Virus record (IMG/VR): IMGVR_UViG_3300028388_003792
Span: 1 to 26,412 of that record
Direction: 5' to 3' (one strand)
Source of the DNA: a virus
Length of the DNA stretch: 26,412 bases
In this document: positions 19,781 through 26,412 of the stretch, in pieces
How positions within the stretch are numbered: position 1 is the stretch's first letter
Layout of the letters: the number at the start of each line of letters is the position of its first letter
Program-made: the position numbers and the translations under genes
Notes under the pieces: model-generated
What the model was told of the DNA's origin: nothing
Seen by the model: the letters and a program-made list of their open reading frames with translations, nothing else
Database searches by the model: none

Positions 19781-19788
19781 CTATGGTT
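19761..19788 (+). other. hairpin at the end of the portal gene
   Basis: AACCTAGC (19761-19768) pairs with GCTA-t-GGTT (19780-19788) over 8 bp with one bulged T, enclosing the portal stop codon. No T-run follows. It shares ATAGCTATGGTT with the hairpin after terL. It may protect or process the mRNA end. Confidence 0.4.
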
Positions 19789-19815
19789 ACCAAAAGTTAA
19801 ATAAAGTTAATAATT

Positions 19816-19848
19816 ACTTGCTTTTTATAACATTTTTTATTATATTTG
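19816..19848 (+). promoter_or_regulatory. Bacteroidetes-type promoter P4
   Basis: ACTTG (19816-19820), 20-nt spacer, TATATTTG (19841-19848). Unlike the other three there is room for a short leader (about 21 nt) with GGGAG before the ATG at 19870. It would drive the acidic coiled-coil and capsid genes. Confidence 0.8.
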
Positions 19849-19869
19849 CAAGTACATAAATGGGAGATT

Positions 19870-20169
19870 ATGGCAGAACAAGAAGAAAATTTAGAAATGG
19901 GTCTCTTTGCAGACGAAGCTTTAGACTTAGACCTCAACTTTATGCCAGAGATGGAAGAAGAAGTAGAGACGGGAGAAGAGCAAGGTCAAGAAGAAGAGAT
20001 TCAAGAAAAAGAAACAGAGACTAAAGAATCTACGGATGATAAGCCAGAGGTTCTTAAAGAGTTTCTGGAAGAAGAAAAAGAAAGGATGATAAGCCAGAGG
20101 TTCTTAAAGAGTTTCTGGAAGAAGAAAAAGAAACTGAATCCAGTGAGGACGAAAGTTCGGAGAAAGTAG
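19870..20169 (+). CDS. acidic head-assembly (scaffold-like) protein, N-terminal part before a frame break
   Basis: The start is ATG at 19870 with GGGAG 5 nt upstream. About 70 residues are extremely acidic (M-P-E-M-E-E-E-V-E-T-G-E-E-Q-G-Q-E), as in scaffolding proteins and similar pre-capsid genes. The frame then enters an exact 50-bp tandem duplication (20034-20133). Because 50 is not a multiple of three, the second copy is read in the wrong frame and the protein ends with about 27 basic, unrelated residues at a stop at 20167-20169. Removing one copy would join this frame to the one continuing to 21095, giving a protein of roughly 390 residues. Role inferred from place (between portal and capsid) and composition. 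Confidence 0.6.
   Translation: MAEQEENLEMGLFADEALDLDLNFMPEMEEEVETGEEQGQEEEIQEKETETKESTDDKPEVLKEFLEEEKERMISQRFLKSFWKKKKKLNPVRTKVRRK
20034..20133 (+). repeat. exact 50-bp tandem duplication
   Basis: GGATGATAAGCCAGAGGTTC begins at 20034 and again at 20084; the two 50-bp units (20034-20083, 20084-20133) are identical. The duplication shifts the reading frame of the gene by one base (50 = 16 codons + 2). Confidence 0.95.
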
Positions 20170-21095
20170 CTGGTCAAGAAGAAGGTAAACCTGAGGAGGG
20201 GAGCGATGATGACTCTCCCACCTTATATTCTTCCTTTGCCAGCGTCCTTGCCGAGCAGGGACTTCTCCCCTCTCAGGACCTTCAAAATAAAGAAATTAAG
20301 TCTATTGATGATGTAGCTTCACTTCTTAAAGAAGAAATTACATCTCAAGCAAAGGCTACAATTATAGAGAAAATTGGCGAAGAGGGATATGAGGCGTTAG
20401 AAAAGGGAGTCACGCTTCAGGAATATCAACAATATAATCAAGCAACACAAACTCTTGATAGTATCACAGAGGACGTGTTAAAAGAAGATGTTGAACTTGC
20501 AAAAAATATTATCCTAGAAGATTATATGGCGCAAGGAATTTCTGAAAGTAAAGCTAAGAGGCTTCTTGGAAAAACTATTGATCTTGGTGAAGACATCATT
20601 TATGAAGATGCTGTCGAATCATTAAATTCACTAAAAGAGTTGCAACAAAAGCAACTTGAAGAGTTAGCCAAGCAAAGAGAACAAGAAGCTGTTCAGCGTC
20701 AAAAACAACAAGAACAAATAGATAATGATCTGAAGAATGCCATTTACAAGCGAGAAGAGTTTGTTGAAGGTATTAAAGCAGATAAAGCGATTCAAGATCG
20801 AGTCTACAACAGCATTACTAAGGTTGTAGGAAAATCCCCAGACGGAGTACCTGAGAATAAGCTCATGCGTCATCGTCGAGAAAACCCAATTGAGTTTGAT
20901 ACAAAATTGTATTATCTCTATGAAGTAACAAACGGGTTTGAAGATTTTTCTAAGTTTATCAAAAAATCAGAGAGTAGTGCAGCTCAAAAACTCACAGAGC
21001 AATTACGTAAGACTCGATTCGACACATCTGGGGCTCCTTCCTATACGCAAGATAAAGAAAGCTATGGAGGATTCGGAGATGAATTGAATCTTTAA
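20085..21095 (+). CDS. scaffold-like protein, C-terminal part after the frame break
   Basis: This frame is open from within the duplication to the TAA at 21093-21095, but has no ATG near its start (first usable start GTG at 20475). It continues the acidic region (EEEKETESSEDESSEK), then has helices (IDDVASLLKEEITSQAKATIIEKIGEEGYEAL), a long Gln/Glu-rich coiled-coil around 20640-20730, and a conserved-looking end (RENPIEFDTKLYYLYEVTNG, then G-G-F-G-D-E-L-N-L). It is most probably the main body of the gene that starts at 19870. In crAss-like genomes the gene between portal and capsid is thought to act in head assembly. Confidence 0.65.
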   Translation, partial: DDKPEVLKEFLEEEKETESSEDESSEKVAGQEEGKPEEGSDDDSPTLYSSFASVLAEQGLLPSQDLQNKEIKSIDDVASLLKEEITSQAKATIIEKIGEEGYEALEKGVTLQEYQQYNQATQTLDSITEDVLKEDVELAKNIILEDYMAQGISESKAKRLLGKTIDLGEDIIYEDAVESLNSLKELQQKQLEELAKQREQEAVQRQKQQEQIDNDLKNAIYKREEFVEGIKADKAIQDRVYNSITKVVGKSPDGVPENKLMRHRRENPIEFDTKLYYLYEVTNGFEDFSKFIKKSESSAAQKLTEQLRKTRFDTSGAPSYTQDKESYGGFGDELNL

Positions 21096-21124
21096 TAACG
21101 TAAATAATTAAAATTATATAAATT

Positions 21125-22636
21125 ATGAGTTTAGGTAAGTTTGTAATGACCAAGGGTAAGTCCTGGTCAGGATTAACATTGAAGAACCACCTTGGTTCTA
21201 TCTTTGGACTCCGGCCTCAGTTGGCTTCTAAACTTACTACTGTACTATTGCAAAACTCTGGAATGAAGAACTTAGACACTACTCTATCGAAGTTCCCAGA
21301 GAAGGTGTTGGAAACATCCGACGATTTTGTGTGGAAAGTAGTAGGTAGTGATGAACGTAGCATCCCTCTTGTGGAAGCTCGTTATGCTGGGTCTGTAGTC
21401 GCAGGAGGTGACACAGGTGTAGGTGCCGGAAGGGCACGAATTCTTCTTGTTTTCCCAGAAAAGTATTTCTCACGTGTACATGTAATTGCTGGTATTCACC
21501 CGGACGATTATCAATTCCGATTGGTAGAAGAGCCGTATGAAGAAGGTGGTAACTATGTATATGAAGCAGAAGTATGGGGTGGACAAGAAACACTCGATGG
21601 TGTACCAGGATCAGAATTGGTAGCTGGTAACCGTTTTAGTATTGAAGCTTCTTACGTTGAAGATGAATTGTCCAACAAAGGTTCGGACATTCAATTCACT
21701 TCTCCGTACCTCATGAGGAATAGCATCTCTACTATGCGATTTGAGCACAAGGTTTCTGGTGCAATGATTGATGTTAAAGTAGAGCCTGTTTATTTCGCAG
21801 GTATTGAGACACGTGATTCTAACAGCGGAAAAGTACACAAGTCTGTGACTTGGATGCAAGAAGTATATTGGCAGTTTGAAAGGGCTGTATCACGAGTGAA
21901 AGCACGTACTCTCATGTTTGGTAAAACCAACCGTGATGAGAAAGGACGATTCCTTAACAAAGGCGAATCTAACATTGAAATTAAAGCTGGTTCTGGAGTA
22001 CGAGAGCAGATGGAAGTTAGTAATACAACTTCGTATAACCGCTTCTCCATCCGACTCTTGGAGGATTTACTCTATGAACTTTCAGAAGGCAAATTGGATT
22101 TTGGTGAGCGTAAATTCTTGCTCCGTACTGGTGAGCGAGGTGCTGCACAATTCCACCGAGCAGTAACTCAAGAAATTTCAGGTTGGACTAGTCTCGGATT
22201 TGATAACACAGGTAAGAATGCTCTTATGGATGTAAGCTCTCCGCTTCATTCCAATGCATTCTCTGCAGGATTCCAGTTTACAGAATGGAAGGCCCCTAAC
22301 AACGTTCACGTAATGTTGGAGGTTGATCCAATGTATGATGACAGGGTACGTAACAAAATTTTCCACCCAGACGGTGGGGTAGCAGAAAGCTATCGTTATG
22401 ATATTCTTTACATTGGTTCTATGGAAGAGCCGAATATCCAGAAAATTATGGTCCGTGGCCATGAAGAAATTCGAGGATATAAAGGTGGTATCCGTGATCC
22501 ATTTAGTGGACGACGAGGAGGAGTAATGCAACACATGGAGGATTCCGCCATCATGTCAGCAATGTGCTGGTCTGGTGCAATGGTTAAAGATCCTTCTAGG
22601 ACTGCAACTCTTAAACCCTCACTTCTTGCCGCATAA
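21125..22636 (+). CDS. major capsid protein
   Basis: A 503-residue protein of the crAss-like HK97-fold capsid type. Features: N-terminal G-K-F-V-M-T-K-G-K-S-W-S-G-L-T-L-K-N, F-P-E-K-V-L-E-T-S-D-D-F-V-W-K-V-V-G-S-D-E-R-S-I-P-L-V-E-A-R (cut here by its strand-rich folds), then a long beta-rich body and W-S-G-A-M-V-K-D-P-S-R-T near the end. Position after portal and scaffold-like gene, length and codon use (more G/C-ending codons than neighbours, as for a highly expressed gene) all agree. It forms the icosahedral shell. Hairpin 22663-22682 follows. Confidence 0.93.
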   Translation: MSLGKFVMTKGKSWSGLTLKNHLGSIFGLRPQLASKLTTVLLQNSGMKNLDTTLSKFPEKVLETSDDFVWKVVGSDERSIPLVEARYAGSVVAGGDTGVGAGRARILLVFPEKYFSRVHVIAGIHPDDYQFRLVEEPYEEGGNYVYEAEVWGGQETLDGVPGSELVAGNRFSIEASYVEDELSNKGSDIQFTSPYLMRNSISTMRFEHKVSGAMIDVKVEPVYFAGIETRDSNSGKVHKSVTWMQEVYWQFERAVSRVKARTLMFGKTNRDEKGRFLNKGESNIEIKAGSGVREQMEVSNTTSYNRFSIRLLEDLLYELSEGKLDFGERKFLLRTGERGAAQFHRAVTQEISGWTSLGFDNTGKNALMDVSSPLHSNAFSAGFQFTEWKAPNNVHVMLEVDPMYDDRVRNKIFHPDGGVAESYRYDILYIGSMEEPNIQKIMVRGHEEIRGYKGGIRDPFSGRRGGVMQHMEDSAIMSAMCWSGAMVKDPSRTATLKPSLLAA

Positions 22637-22662
22637 GTAAGATAAAAAAACAATATAGTGGA

Positions 22663-22682
22663 TGGGGGCAGCAATGCCCCCA
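22663..22682 (+). terminator. GC-rich hairpin after the capsid gene
   Basis: TGGGGGC (22663-22669) and GCCCCCA (22676-22682) form a perfect 7-bp stem with a 6-nt loop. The following bases are ATTCACATT, with no T-run. It is therefore more likely an mRNA-stabilising or partial-termination element that sets capsid mRNA above downstream mRNA than a full terminator. Confidence 0.55.
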
Positions 22683-22709
22683 ATTCACATTAACATAAAA
22701 TAAGGGAGT

Positions 22710-23576
22710 ATGGAAACAAAGGAAGAAACAAAAAAAAGTACATTTAGCCTACCTAATGAAGTTGTAACTGTTAAATTTATTCCTCGTAAAAAAGGAATGG
22801 CATCAGAAGTCCAAGATAATCATGTTATCGCAGGAGGTATGATGGATAGAGCAGTTAAACGATTCTTTGCGCCACTTAAGCGTACAGGAGGTATTGCTAA
22901 TGTTTTAACAAATGAAGAAAAAGATTATCTAGAAAGTGTAACAGGACAGAATCTTTCTGTCTATGGTGATTTCTGGACAACCTTTTCTGTGCGTTTGTAT
23001 AAATCAGATACTCGTAATAAGTTTGATTTGTCTGACCCTATGGGTTATATTTCAATTAAACTTCTAGAGGCTTGTGAGGATGATATTGCACCTAACTGGG
23101 CATCTCGTAATCACAGAACTTCTTATCAATTTGCAATCACTCGTGATAGTGAAATTACTAATGAGAAGAAGAAAAGTCTTGATGTTAAGAAAGAAGCCTT
23201 TAAAGCATATGGACGTATTGAGCATGATCGCTTGCAACTCCTTATGGTACTTAAACTTCTTACAAACAAGCCAATTAGTAATGAATCTGATATTGAATGG
23301 ATTCAAGGACAATTGGAAGAGTATCTTGACAGACAACCGTCAGAGTTTATTAAGATTGTAAACAATCCTTCATTTGAAACTATGGCTCTAATCCAACGAG
23401 GTATTGAAGCCAAAGTTATTTCTAAAAAAGGTAATAAGTATATTACTGTAGATGGTCTTGAACTTGCTGAACCAGGAGAAGCTCCTGTGTATCAGAATGT
23501 ACTAAAATTCCTTGAGAATGATAAGAACCAAGACATTCGCAGTCTTATTGAAGCCAAAATAGATAGCGCAGACTAA
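22710..23576 (+). CDS. virion structural protein (unassigned)
   Basis: A 288-residue protein directly after the capsid gene. Visible blocks are V-V-T-V-K-F-I-P-R-K-K-G, G-G-M-M-D-R-A-V-K-R-F-F-A-P-L, a tyrosine/phenylalanine segment Y-G-D-F-W-T-T-F-S-V-R-L-Y, and a helical C-terminal half with D-P-M-G-Y-I-S-I-K-L-L-E-A. The AAATAAGGGAG leader gives a good ribosome site. Genes at this place in crAss-like phages encode virion proteins of unclear role. Its stop overlaps the next ATG (TAATG). Confidence 0.65.
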   Translation: METKEETKKSTFSLPNEVVTVKFIPRKKGMASEVQDNHVIAGGMMDRAVKRFFAPLKRTGGIANVLTNEEKDYLESVTGQNLSVYGDFWTTFSVRLYKSDTRNKFDLSDPMGYISIKLLEACEDDIAPNWASRNHRTSYQFAITRDSEITNEKKKSLDVKKEAFKAYGRIEHDRLQLLMVLKLLTNKPISNESDIEWIQGQLEEYLDRQPSEFIKIVNNPSFETMALIQRGIEAKVISKKGNKYITVDGLELAEPGEAPVYQNVLKFLENDKNQDIRSLIEAKIDSAD

Positions 23577-24319
23577 TGACAACTACTGAGTTTAACGATA
23601 GATTTGAGATTCTTTTTAATAAAACTGCGAGCAATGGTGCTCCACCTTTAGATTTATATGAGAAATCAGTATATCTAACGAAAGCTCAGTTGCAACTAGT
23701 TAAGAATTATTTTGATCCTTTATCTAACAGAAAAGGTAAAGGTTTTGAGAAATCAGAAAAAAGACGTAGAGATTTATCAGAATTGGTAAGACCTTATCGC
23801 ACTACACTAAAAATTAATAGTGAATCAGGTCTAGATGATAACTCTCAGTTTTTTCGTATTCCTAGTAATACATTTATGATAATTCAGGAGAAAGCAAAAG
23901 TATCTTCTTCTGATCAATGTGTAAATGGAAAATATATTAAAGTAGTTCCTAGAACACATGATGAATATTTGATTCAAATAGATAATCCATTTAAAAAACC
24001 TAATGATGAGGTTATTTGGAGATTTGATTTCTATTCACAATCTGGTTCTACTAAAAACGTAGAGTTAATTTCTCCTTATAGAATTGATGAATACGTTAAC
24101 AGATATATTATATATCCTGAACCAATAGTTCTAACTGATCTATTATCTGCGTTTCCTAATGAAACTCTAACAATTGACGGAGTATCACAGGAACAAACAT
24201 GTAAATTAAATCAAGAAATTCATCCAGAAATTCTAGATAGAGCTGTTGAGCTAGCTCTGGCAGATTATAAACCCGAAAATTTGCAAGTAAAAGCTCAGAT
24301 GAATTTAAGAAATGAATAA
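23576..24319 (+). CDS. virion protein, possible neck/ring component
   Basis: A 247-residue protein starting M-T-T-T-E-F-N-D-R-F-E-I-L-F-N, with L-D-L-Y-E-K-S-V-Y-L-T-K-A-Q-L-Q-L-V-K-N-Y and a basic G-F-E-K-S-E-K-R-R-R. Strands follow (FRIPSNTFMIIQEKAKV, then KYIKVVPRTHDEYLIQ), and it ends with E-I-H-P-E-I-L-D-R-A-V-E-L-A. The last block is common in phage head-completion or neck-ring proteins, and the gene is where crAss-like phages encode such parts. Translationally coupled to the preceding gene. Confidence 0.65.
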   Translation: MTTTEFNDRFEILFNKTASNGAPPLDLYEKSVYLTKAQLQLVKNYFDPLSNRKGKGFEKSEKRRRDLSELVRPYRTTLKINSESGLDDNSQFFRIPSNTFMIIQEKAKVSSSDQCVNGKYIKVVPRTHDEYLIQIDNPFKKPNDEVIWRFDFYSQSGSTKNVELISPYRIDEYVNRYIIYPEPIVLTDLLSAFPNETLTIDGVSQEQTCKLNQEIHPEILDRAVELALADYKPENLQVKAQMNLRNE

Positions 24320-24344
24320 ATTATTAATTAAAAATTAAATTAAA

Positions 24345-25328
24345 ATGAGTGTATTTGGACCCAATCAAAGGGAAGAAGTAATCATTGGTAATGCCGTAGC
24401 TGCAGAGACTACTCTTGCTACTTTTATCAGTTCTGCTTCAGACCAAGAAATTAAGATTTTGTCCGCTGATGGTACAGCACCTGCTACAGGTGAAGACTTT
24501 AGGGTTTATCAAAAGACTGCCAGTGGATACGAATTCTCAGACATTGTAAAGGCTGATAAAGTAGAAAAAGTAACACTTGCTACTTATTCAGCAGAAGTAC
24601 AAAAGTCTGTAACAGCGACAGTAGATAGCGCAACAGCTAATACAACCTATGTATTGGAAGTTCGCCTTCAAAATGATGGAGGAAGCCTTTCTCCTGAAAA
24701 CTTCGCAGTAGTATCTGGTTACTATGTAACTGGAGCAACCGCAGGAACTGTAACAGCTATTCGAGATGGCTTGCTTGAATCTTTGAATCATAACCTCTCC
24801 CGACGAGGTGGTTCTGAGGTAACAGCAACTGCAAACTCAACCGATTCAATTGATATCGATGGTGTTGCTCAAACTGTAGTTCCCGGAAAAGATATCGCAA
24901 TGCAGATTGTATTTGATGTATATGGTAAATCTTTCAGCAACACTGCTGCTCGTGATCTTAACACAGAAGAAATTTCTGTTGTTGTAAATAACGAGAACTC
25001 AGCTGGTGTTGGAACTGGAAAATATGCTGTAAACCTTGAATGGTTCTGCAAAGGATATGGTAATGAAGTATACAGGGAAGTTTCTTATCCTGCTAACTTC
25101 GACACTACTTATTATGCTTCTGCAGATGGAGTATACAATGTGATTCATATTAAATATTATGATGATCGTCAATCTCCTACAGTAGAAAAGCAAAAGAAAG
25201 TACTTACCATTTTGGTAGACAAAGGAACAGATACCCTTGGCAATAACGCAAGTACTAATGGTGTACTTGATGATCTCCAAACTATTCTTGGAGCAGCCAA
25301 TGTTCCTGCTGACCTTGCTATTGCGTAA
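24345..25328 (+). CDS. major virion protein, capsid-decoration or tube type (unassigned)
   Basis: A 327-residue, strongly beta-rich protein with high Ala, Thr, Val and Ser. Blocks include V-L-E-V-R-L-Q-N-D-G-G, F-A-V-V-S-G-Y-Y-V-T, and a central domain with A-M-Q-I-V-F-D-V-Y-G-K-S-F. The C-terminus contains V-E-K-Q-K-K-V-L-T-I-L-V-D-K-G. The codon choice, clear start spacer (TTAAAATG) and terminator right after it suggest an abundant virion protein such as an auxiliary capsid or sheath/tube component. A precise role cannot be assigned from sequence alone. Confidence 0.6.
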   Translation: MSVFGPNQREEVIIGNAVAAETTLATFISSASDQEIKILSADGTAPATGEDFRVYQKTASGYEFSDIVKADKVEKVTLATYSAEVQKSVTATVDSATANTTYVLEVRLQNDGGSLSPENFAVVSGYYVTGATAGTVTAIRDGLLESLNHNLSRRGGSEVTATANSTDSIDIDGVAQTVVPGKDIAMQIVFDVYGKSFSNTAARDLNTEEISVVVNNENSAGVGTGKYAVNLEWFCKGYGNEVYREVSYPANFDTTYYASADGVYNVIHIKYYDDRQSPTVEKQKKVLTILVDKGTDTLGNNASTNGVLDDLQTILGAANVPADLAIA

Positions 25329-25358
25329 GGAGTAATAAAATAGAAACAACAATATATA

Positions 25359-25394
25359 GGGAGCTAGAGGCTATTTTGGCTTCAGCTCCCTTTT
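25359..25394 (+). terminator. intrinsic terminator
   Basis: GGGAGCT (25359-25365) and AGCTCCC (25384-25390) form the stem, with an inner GAGGC/GCTTC helix, followed by TTTTAATTT. It separates the 24345-25328 gene from the 25408-25983 gene, so the latter needs read-through or its own promoter. Confidence 0.82.
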
Positions 25395-25407
25395 AATTTA
25401 TAAGACA

Positions 25408-25983
25408 ATGCAAATATCAAGTTTTACAATTAATGATGACAAAACGGAAATGGATGTTATCATTTCTGACGCAGCTGATCTAAAAAGCCTCAGATTTTGG
25501 ACAGATGCTACATATAAAAACTTTGCACAAGCTATTGATCTATCAGATAAACTTACAGGAGCTGTTACTGAAAATATTACAATTACTCTAGCTGATATTG
25601 ATAAAGAATATTTCGATGGAATATACTTTTTAGAAGCAGAAGATACTGACGAAGTATCAATTGAAATTACTCAGGAATTGACTAAATATGATGAATGCAT
25701 TGCAAATAGGGTTAAATATATTTCAACATGTAACGAGTGTTTGGCTGAGGAAGACACTGATTTACTTAACGCATATGCATTGCTCAGAGGTATTGAAAAG
25801 GCGTTATCTGCTAGGTTTATAGATCAAATTCTATACTTTAAGAAAACGCTAGATAAATATTGCAAATCTGATTGCGTTACTTGTGGTAAGTATAGCAACG
25901 TTGAAACTAATGTCTCTGAAGATATCATTGGTTCTGCAACTCTTAGAATCAAACTTGATGGAGGGGATGCAACACGAGATTAA
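25408..25983 (+). CDS. hypothetical virion-region protein with Cys pairs and DGGDA tail
   Basis: A 191-residue protein. The N-terminal ~95 residues are beta-rich (MQISSFTINDDKTEMDVIIS), followed by a helical region with S-T-C-N-E-C-L (near 110-116) and K-Y-C-K-S-D-C-V-T-C-G-K (near 151-162), a possible metal site. The C-terminus is I-K-L-D-G-G-D-A-T-R-D, like that of the 980-1192 protein. A protein of this pattern recurs in the virion block of crAss-like phages. Its stop overlaps the next ATG (TAATG). Confidence 0.65.
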   Translation: MQISSFTINDDKTEMDVIISDAADLKSLRFWTDATYKNFAQAIDLSDKLTGAVTENITITLADIDKEYFDGIYFLEAEDTDEVSIEITQELTKYDECIANRVKYISTCNECLAEEDTDLLNAYALLRGIEKALSARFIDQILYFKKTLDKYCKSDCVTCGKYSNVETNVSEDIIGSATLRIKLDGGDATRD

Positions 25984-26081
25984 TGAAAGCAAAAGCTAAG
26001 GTTAAAGATAATAGTAAGTTAAAGAAGTTAAATAAGATCACTATCAAAATTGATGGTGGTAGGGCTAAAAAGAAGAAGTAA
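25983..26081 (+). CDS. basic mini-protein (32 aa)
   Basis: ATG at 25983 overlaps the upstream stop (TAATG), and the TAA overlaps the next ATG in the same way. The 32 residues are mostly Lys with I-T-I-K-I-D-G-G-R-A-K-K-K-K at the end, echoing the tail of the preceding protein. Junction style strongly suggests it is translated. It may be a small virion-linked or DNA-binding peptide. Confidence 0.55.
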   Translation: MKAKAKVKDNSKLKKLNKITIKIDGGRAKKKK

Positions 26082-26412
26082 TGGCTGTTGATTTTATCAT
26101 TGAAACTATACAGGTTAGAAGAGATTCTACCGCTGATTGGCAATCTGTAAATCCCGTATTACTTTTAGGAGAACCAGGATATGAATTAGAAACTGGTCGT
26201 CTTAAAATAGGAGATGGGGTCACTGCTTGGAATGATCTTTCCTATATAGGAGATGAGACTTCATCCACACTTTCTTCTTTGGCCGATGTAACTGATGCTA
26301 CTCCTACTATAGGTAATGTACTAGTAGGAGATGGCACAGAGTGGTCTGCAAGACAATTGGTTTTGGCAGACCTTTCTGATTATAGTGCTGGTCAAATTCA
26401 AGCTGATCTAGA
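26081..26412 (+). CDS. fibre protein (N-terminus; runs off the right edge)
   Basis: The first 110 residues are visible. Residues about 10-50 (Q-V-R-R-D-S-T-A-D-W, then L-L-G-E-P-G-Y-E-L-E-T-G-R-L-K-I-G-D-G-V-T-A-W-N-D-L-S-Y-I in the same stretch) match the small N-terminal module found in many phage fibre and receptor-binding proteins, of the major-tropism-determinant type. After it comes a repetitive Thr/Ser/Asp-rich shaft (LADVTDATPTIGNVLVGDG). In crAss-like phages such proteins are head or tail fibres. The stop lies beyond the window. Confidence 0.8.
   Translation, partial: MAVDFIIETIQVRRDSTADWQSVNPVLLLGEPGYELETGRLKIGDGVTAWNDLSYIGDETSSTLSSLADVTDATPTIGNVLVGDGTEWSARQLVLADLSDYSAGQIQADL

Noticed and set aside
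20034-20133. Programmed ribosomal frameshift.
   Set aside because: The frame change is fully explained by an exact 50-bp duplication, and there is no X-XXY-YYZ heptamer in frame before the break.
21279-22683. Several minus-strand open frames of 80-118 codons opposite the capsid gene.
   Set aside because: They are antisense shadows of a well-supported plus-strand gene with no start context or sensible protein character.
1-26412. Stop-codon reassignment (TAG as Gln or TGA as Trp), known in some crAss-like phages.
   Set aside because: TerL, portal and several small genes end in TAG, others in TGA at sensible lengths with overlapping starts. The only tRNA reads UUA and no suppressor tRNA is present.

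Overview
The window looks like part of a crAss-like phage (order Crassvirales) that infects a Bacteroidetes host. On the plus strand, from about 13.1 kb on, it carries the Crassvirales virion gene order: a possible small terminase subunit, a 756-residue large terminase, a 792-residue portal protein, an acidic coiled-coil protein, a 503-residue major capsid protein, several further structural proteins and a fibre that runs off the right edge. The DNA is AT-rich. Ribosome-binding sites are mostly AT-rich rather than purine-rich, and the plus-strand promoters fit the Bacteroidetes housekeeping type. The standard bacterial code is used: TAG and TGA both act as true stops. There is no integrase, CRISPR array or insertion sequence.

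The window has two divergent arms that part at about 8.1-8.4 kb. The left arm (1-8.1 kb) lies entirely on the minus strand. It is a dense run of very small genes: single- or double-span membrane micro-proteins, zinc-ribbon proteins, a YopX-family protein and two lipoproteins. Many overlap by ATGA or a few bases. A tmRNA (1513-1870) and a tRNA-Leu(UAA) (1886-1960) sit in the middle of this array. In the first kilobase the same 15-nt string stands exactly one base before four successive start codons. Between 6.0 and 8.4 kb the genes are spaced further apart and separated by strong inverted repeats: terminators and longer structured RNA elements.

The right arm is entirely on the plus strand. A short first transcript (promoter 8369-8401) encodes a Cys-rich 46-residue protein and a membrane/coiled-coil protein. 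It then continues for about 270 nt as structured, apparently non-coding RNA to a very strong terminator at 9079-9117. A second copy of the same promoter starts a long overlapping operon from 9201 of small unknown and zinc-ribbon proteins. This operon passes into a GroES-like protein (12352), an unknown pair, a possible small terminase subunit and a GroEL-like chaperonin (13689-15065) that overlaps the large terminase gene. Copies three and four of the promoter lie before the portal gene and before the acidic coiled-coil gene. All four promoters have ACTTG, exactly 20 nt, then TATATTT(G/A).

The most notable points are these: (1) a phage-borne GroEL-like plus GroES-like pair inside the morphogenesis operon; (2) a tmRNA with an unusually long tag frame ending in Met-Ala-Ala, next to a tRNA-Leu that lacks the class II variable arm; (3) a uniform host-type promoter on the plus strand that I could not find on the minus strand, which suggests the two arms may use different RNA polymerases; (4) an unassigned structured RNA at 8809-9078 and other structured elements around the divergence point; (5) an exact 50-bp tandem duplication that breaks the reading frame of the gene before the capsid gene; (6) a C-terminal tail of the form K-x-D-G-G-D-A shared by two otherwise unrelated proteins, with a related K-I-D-G-G in a third.
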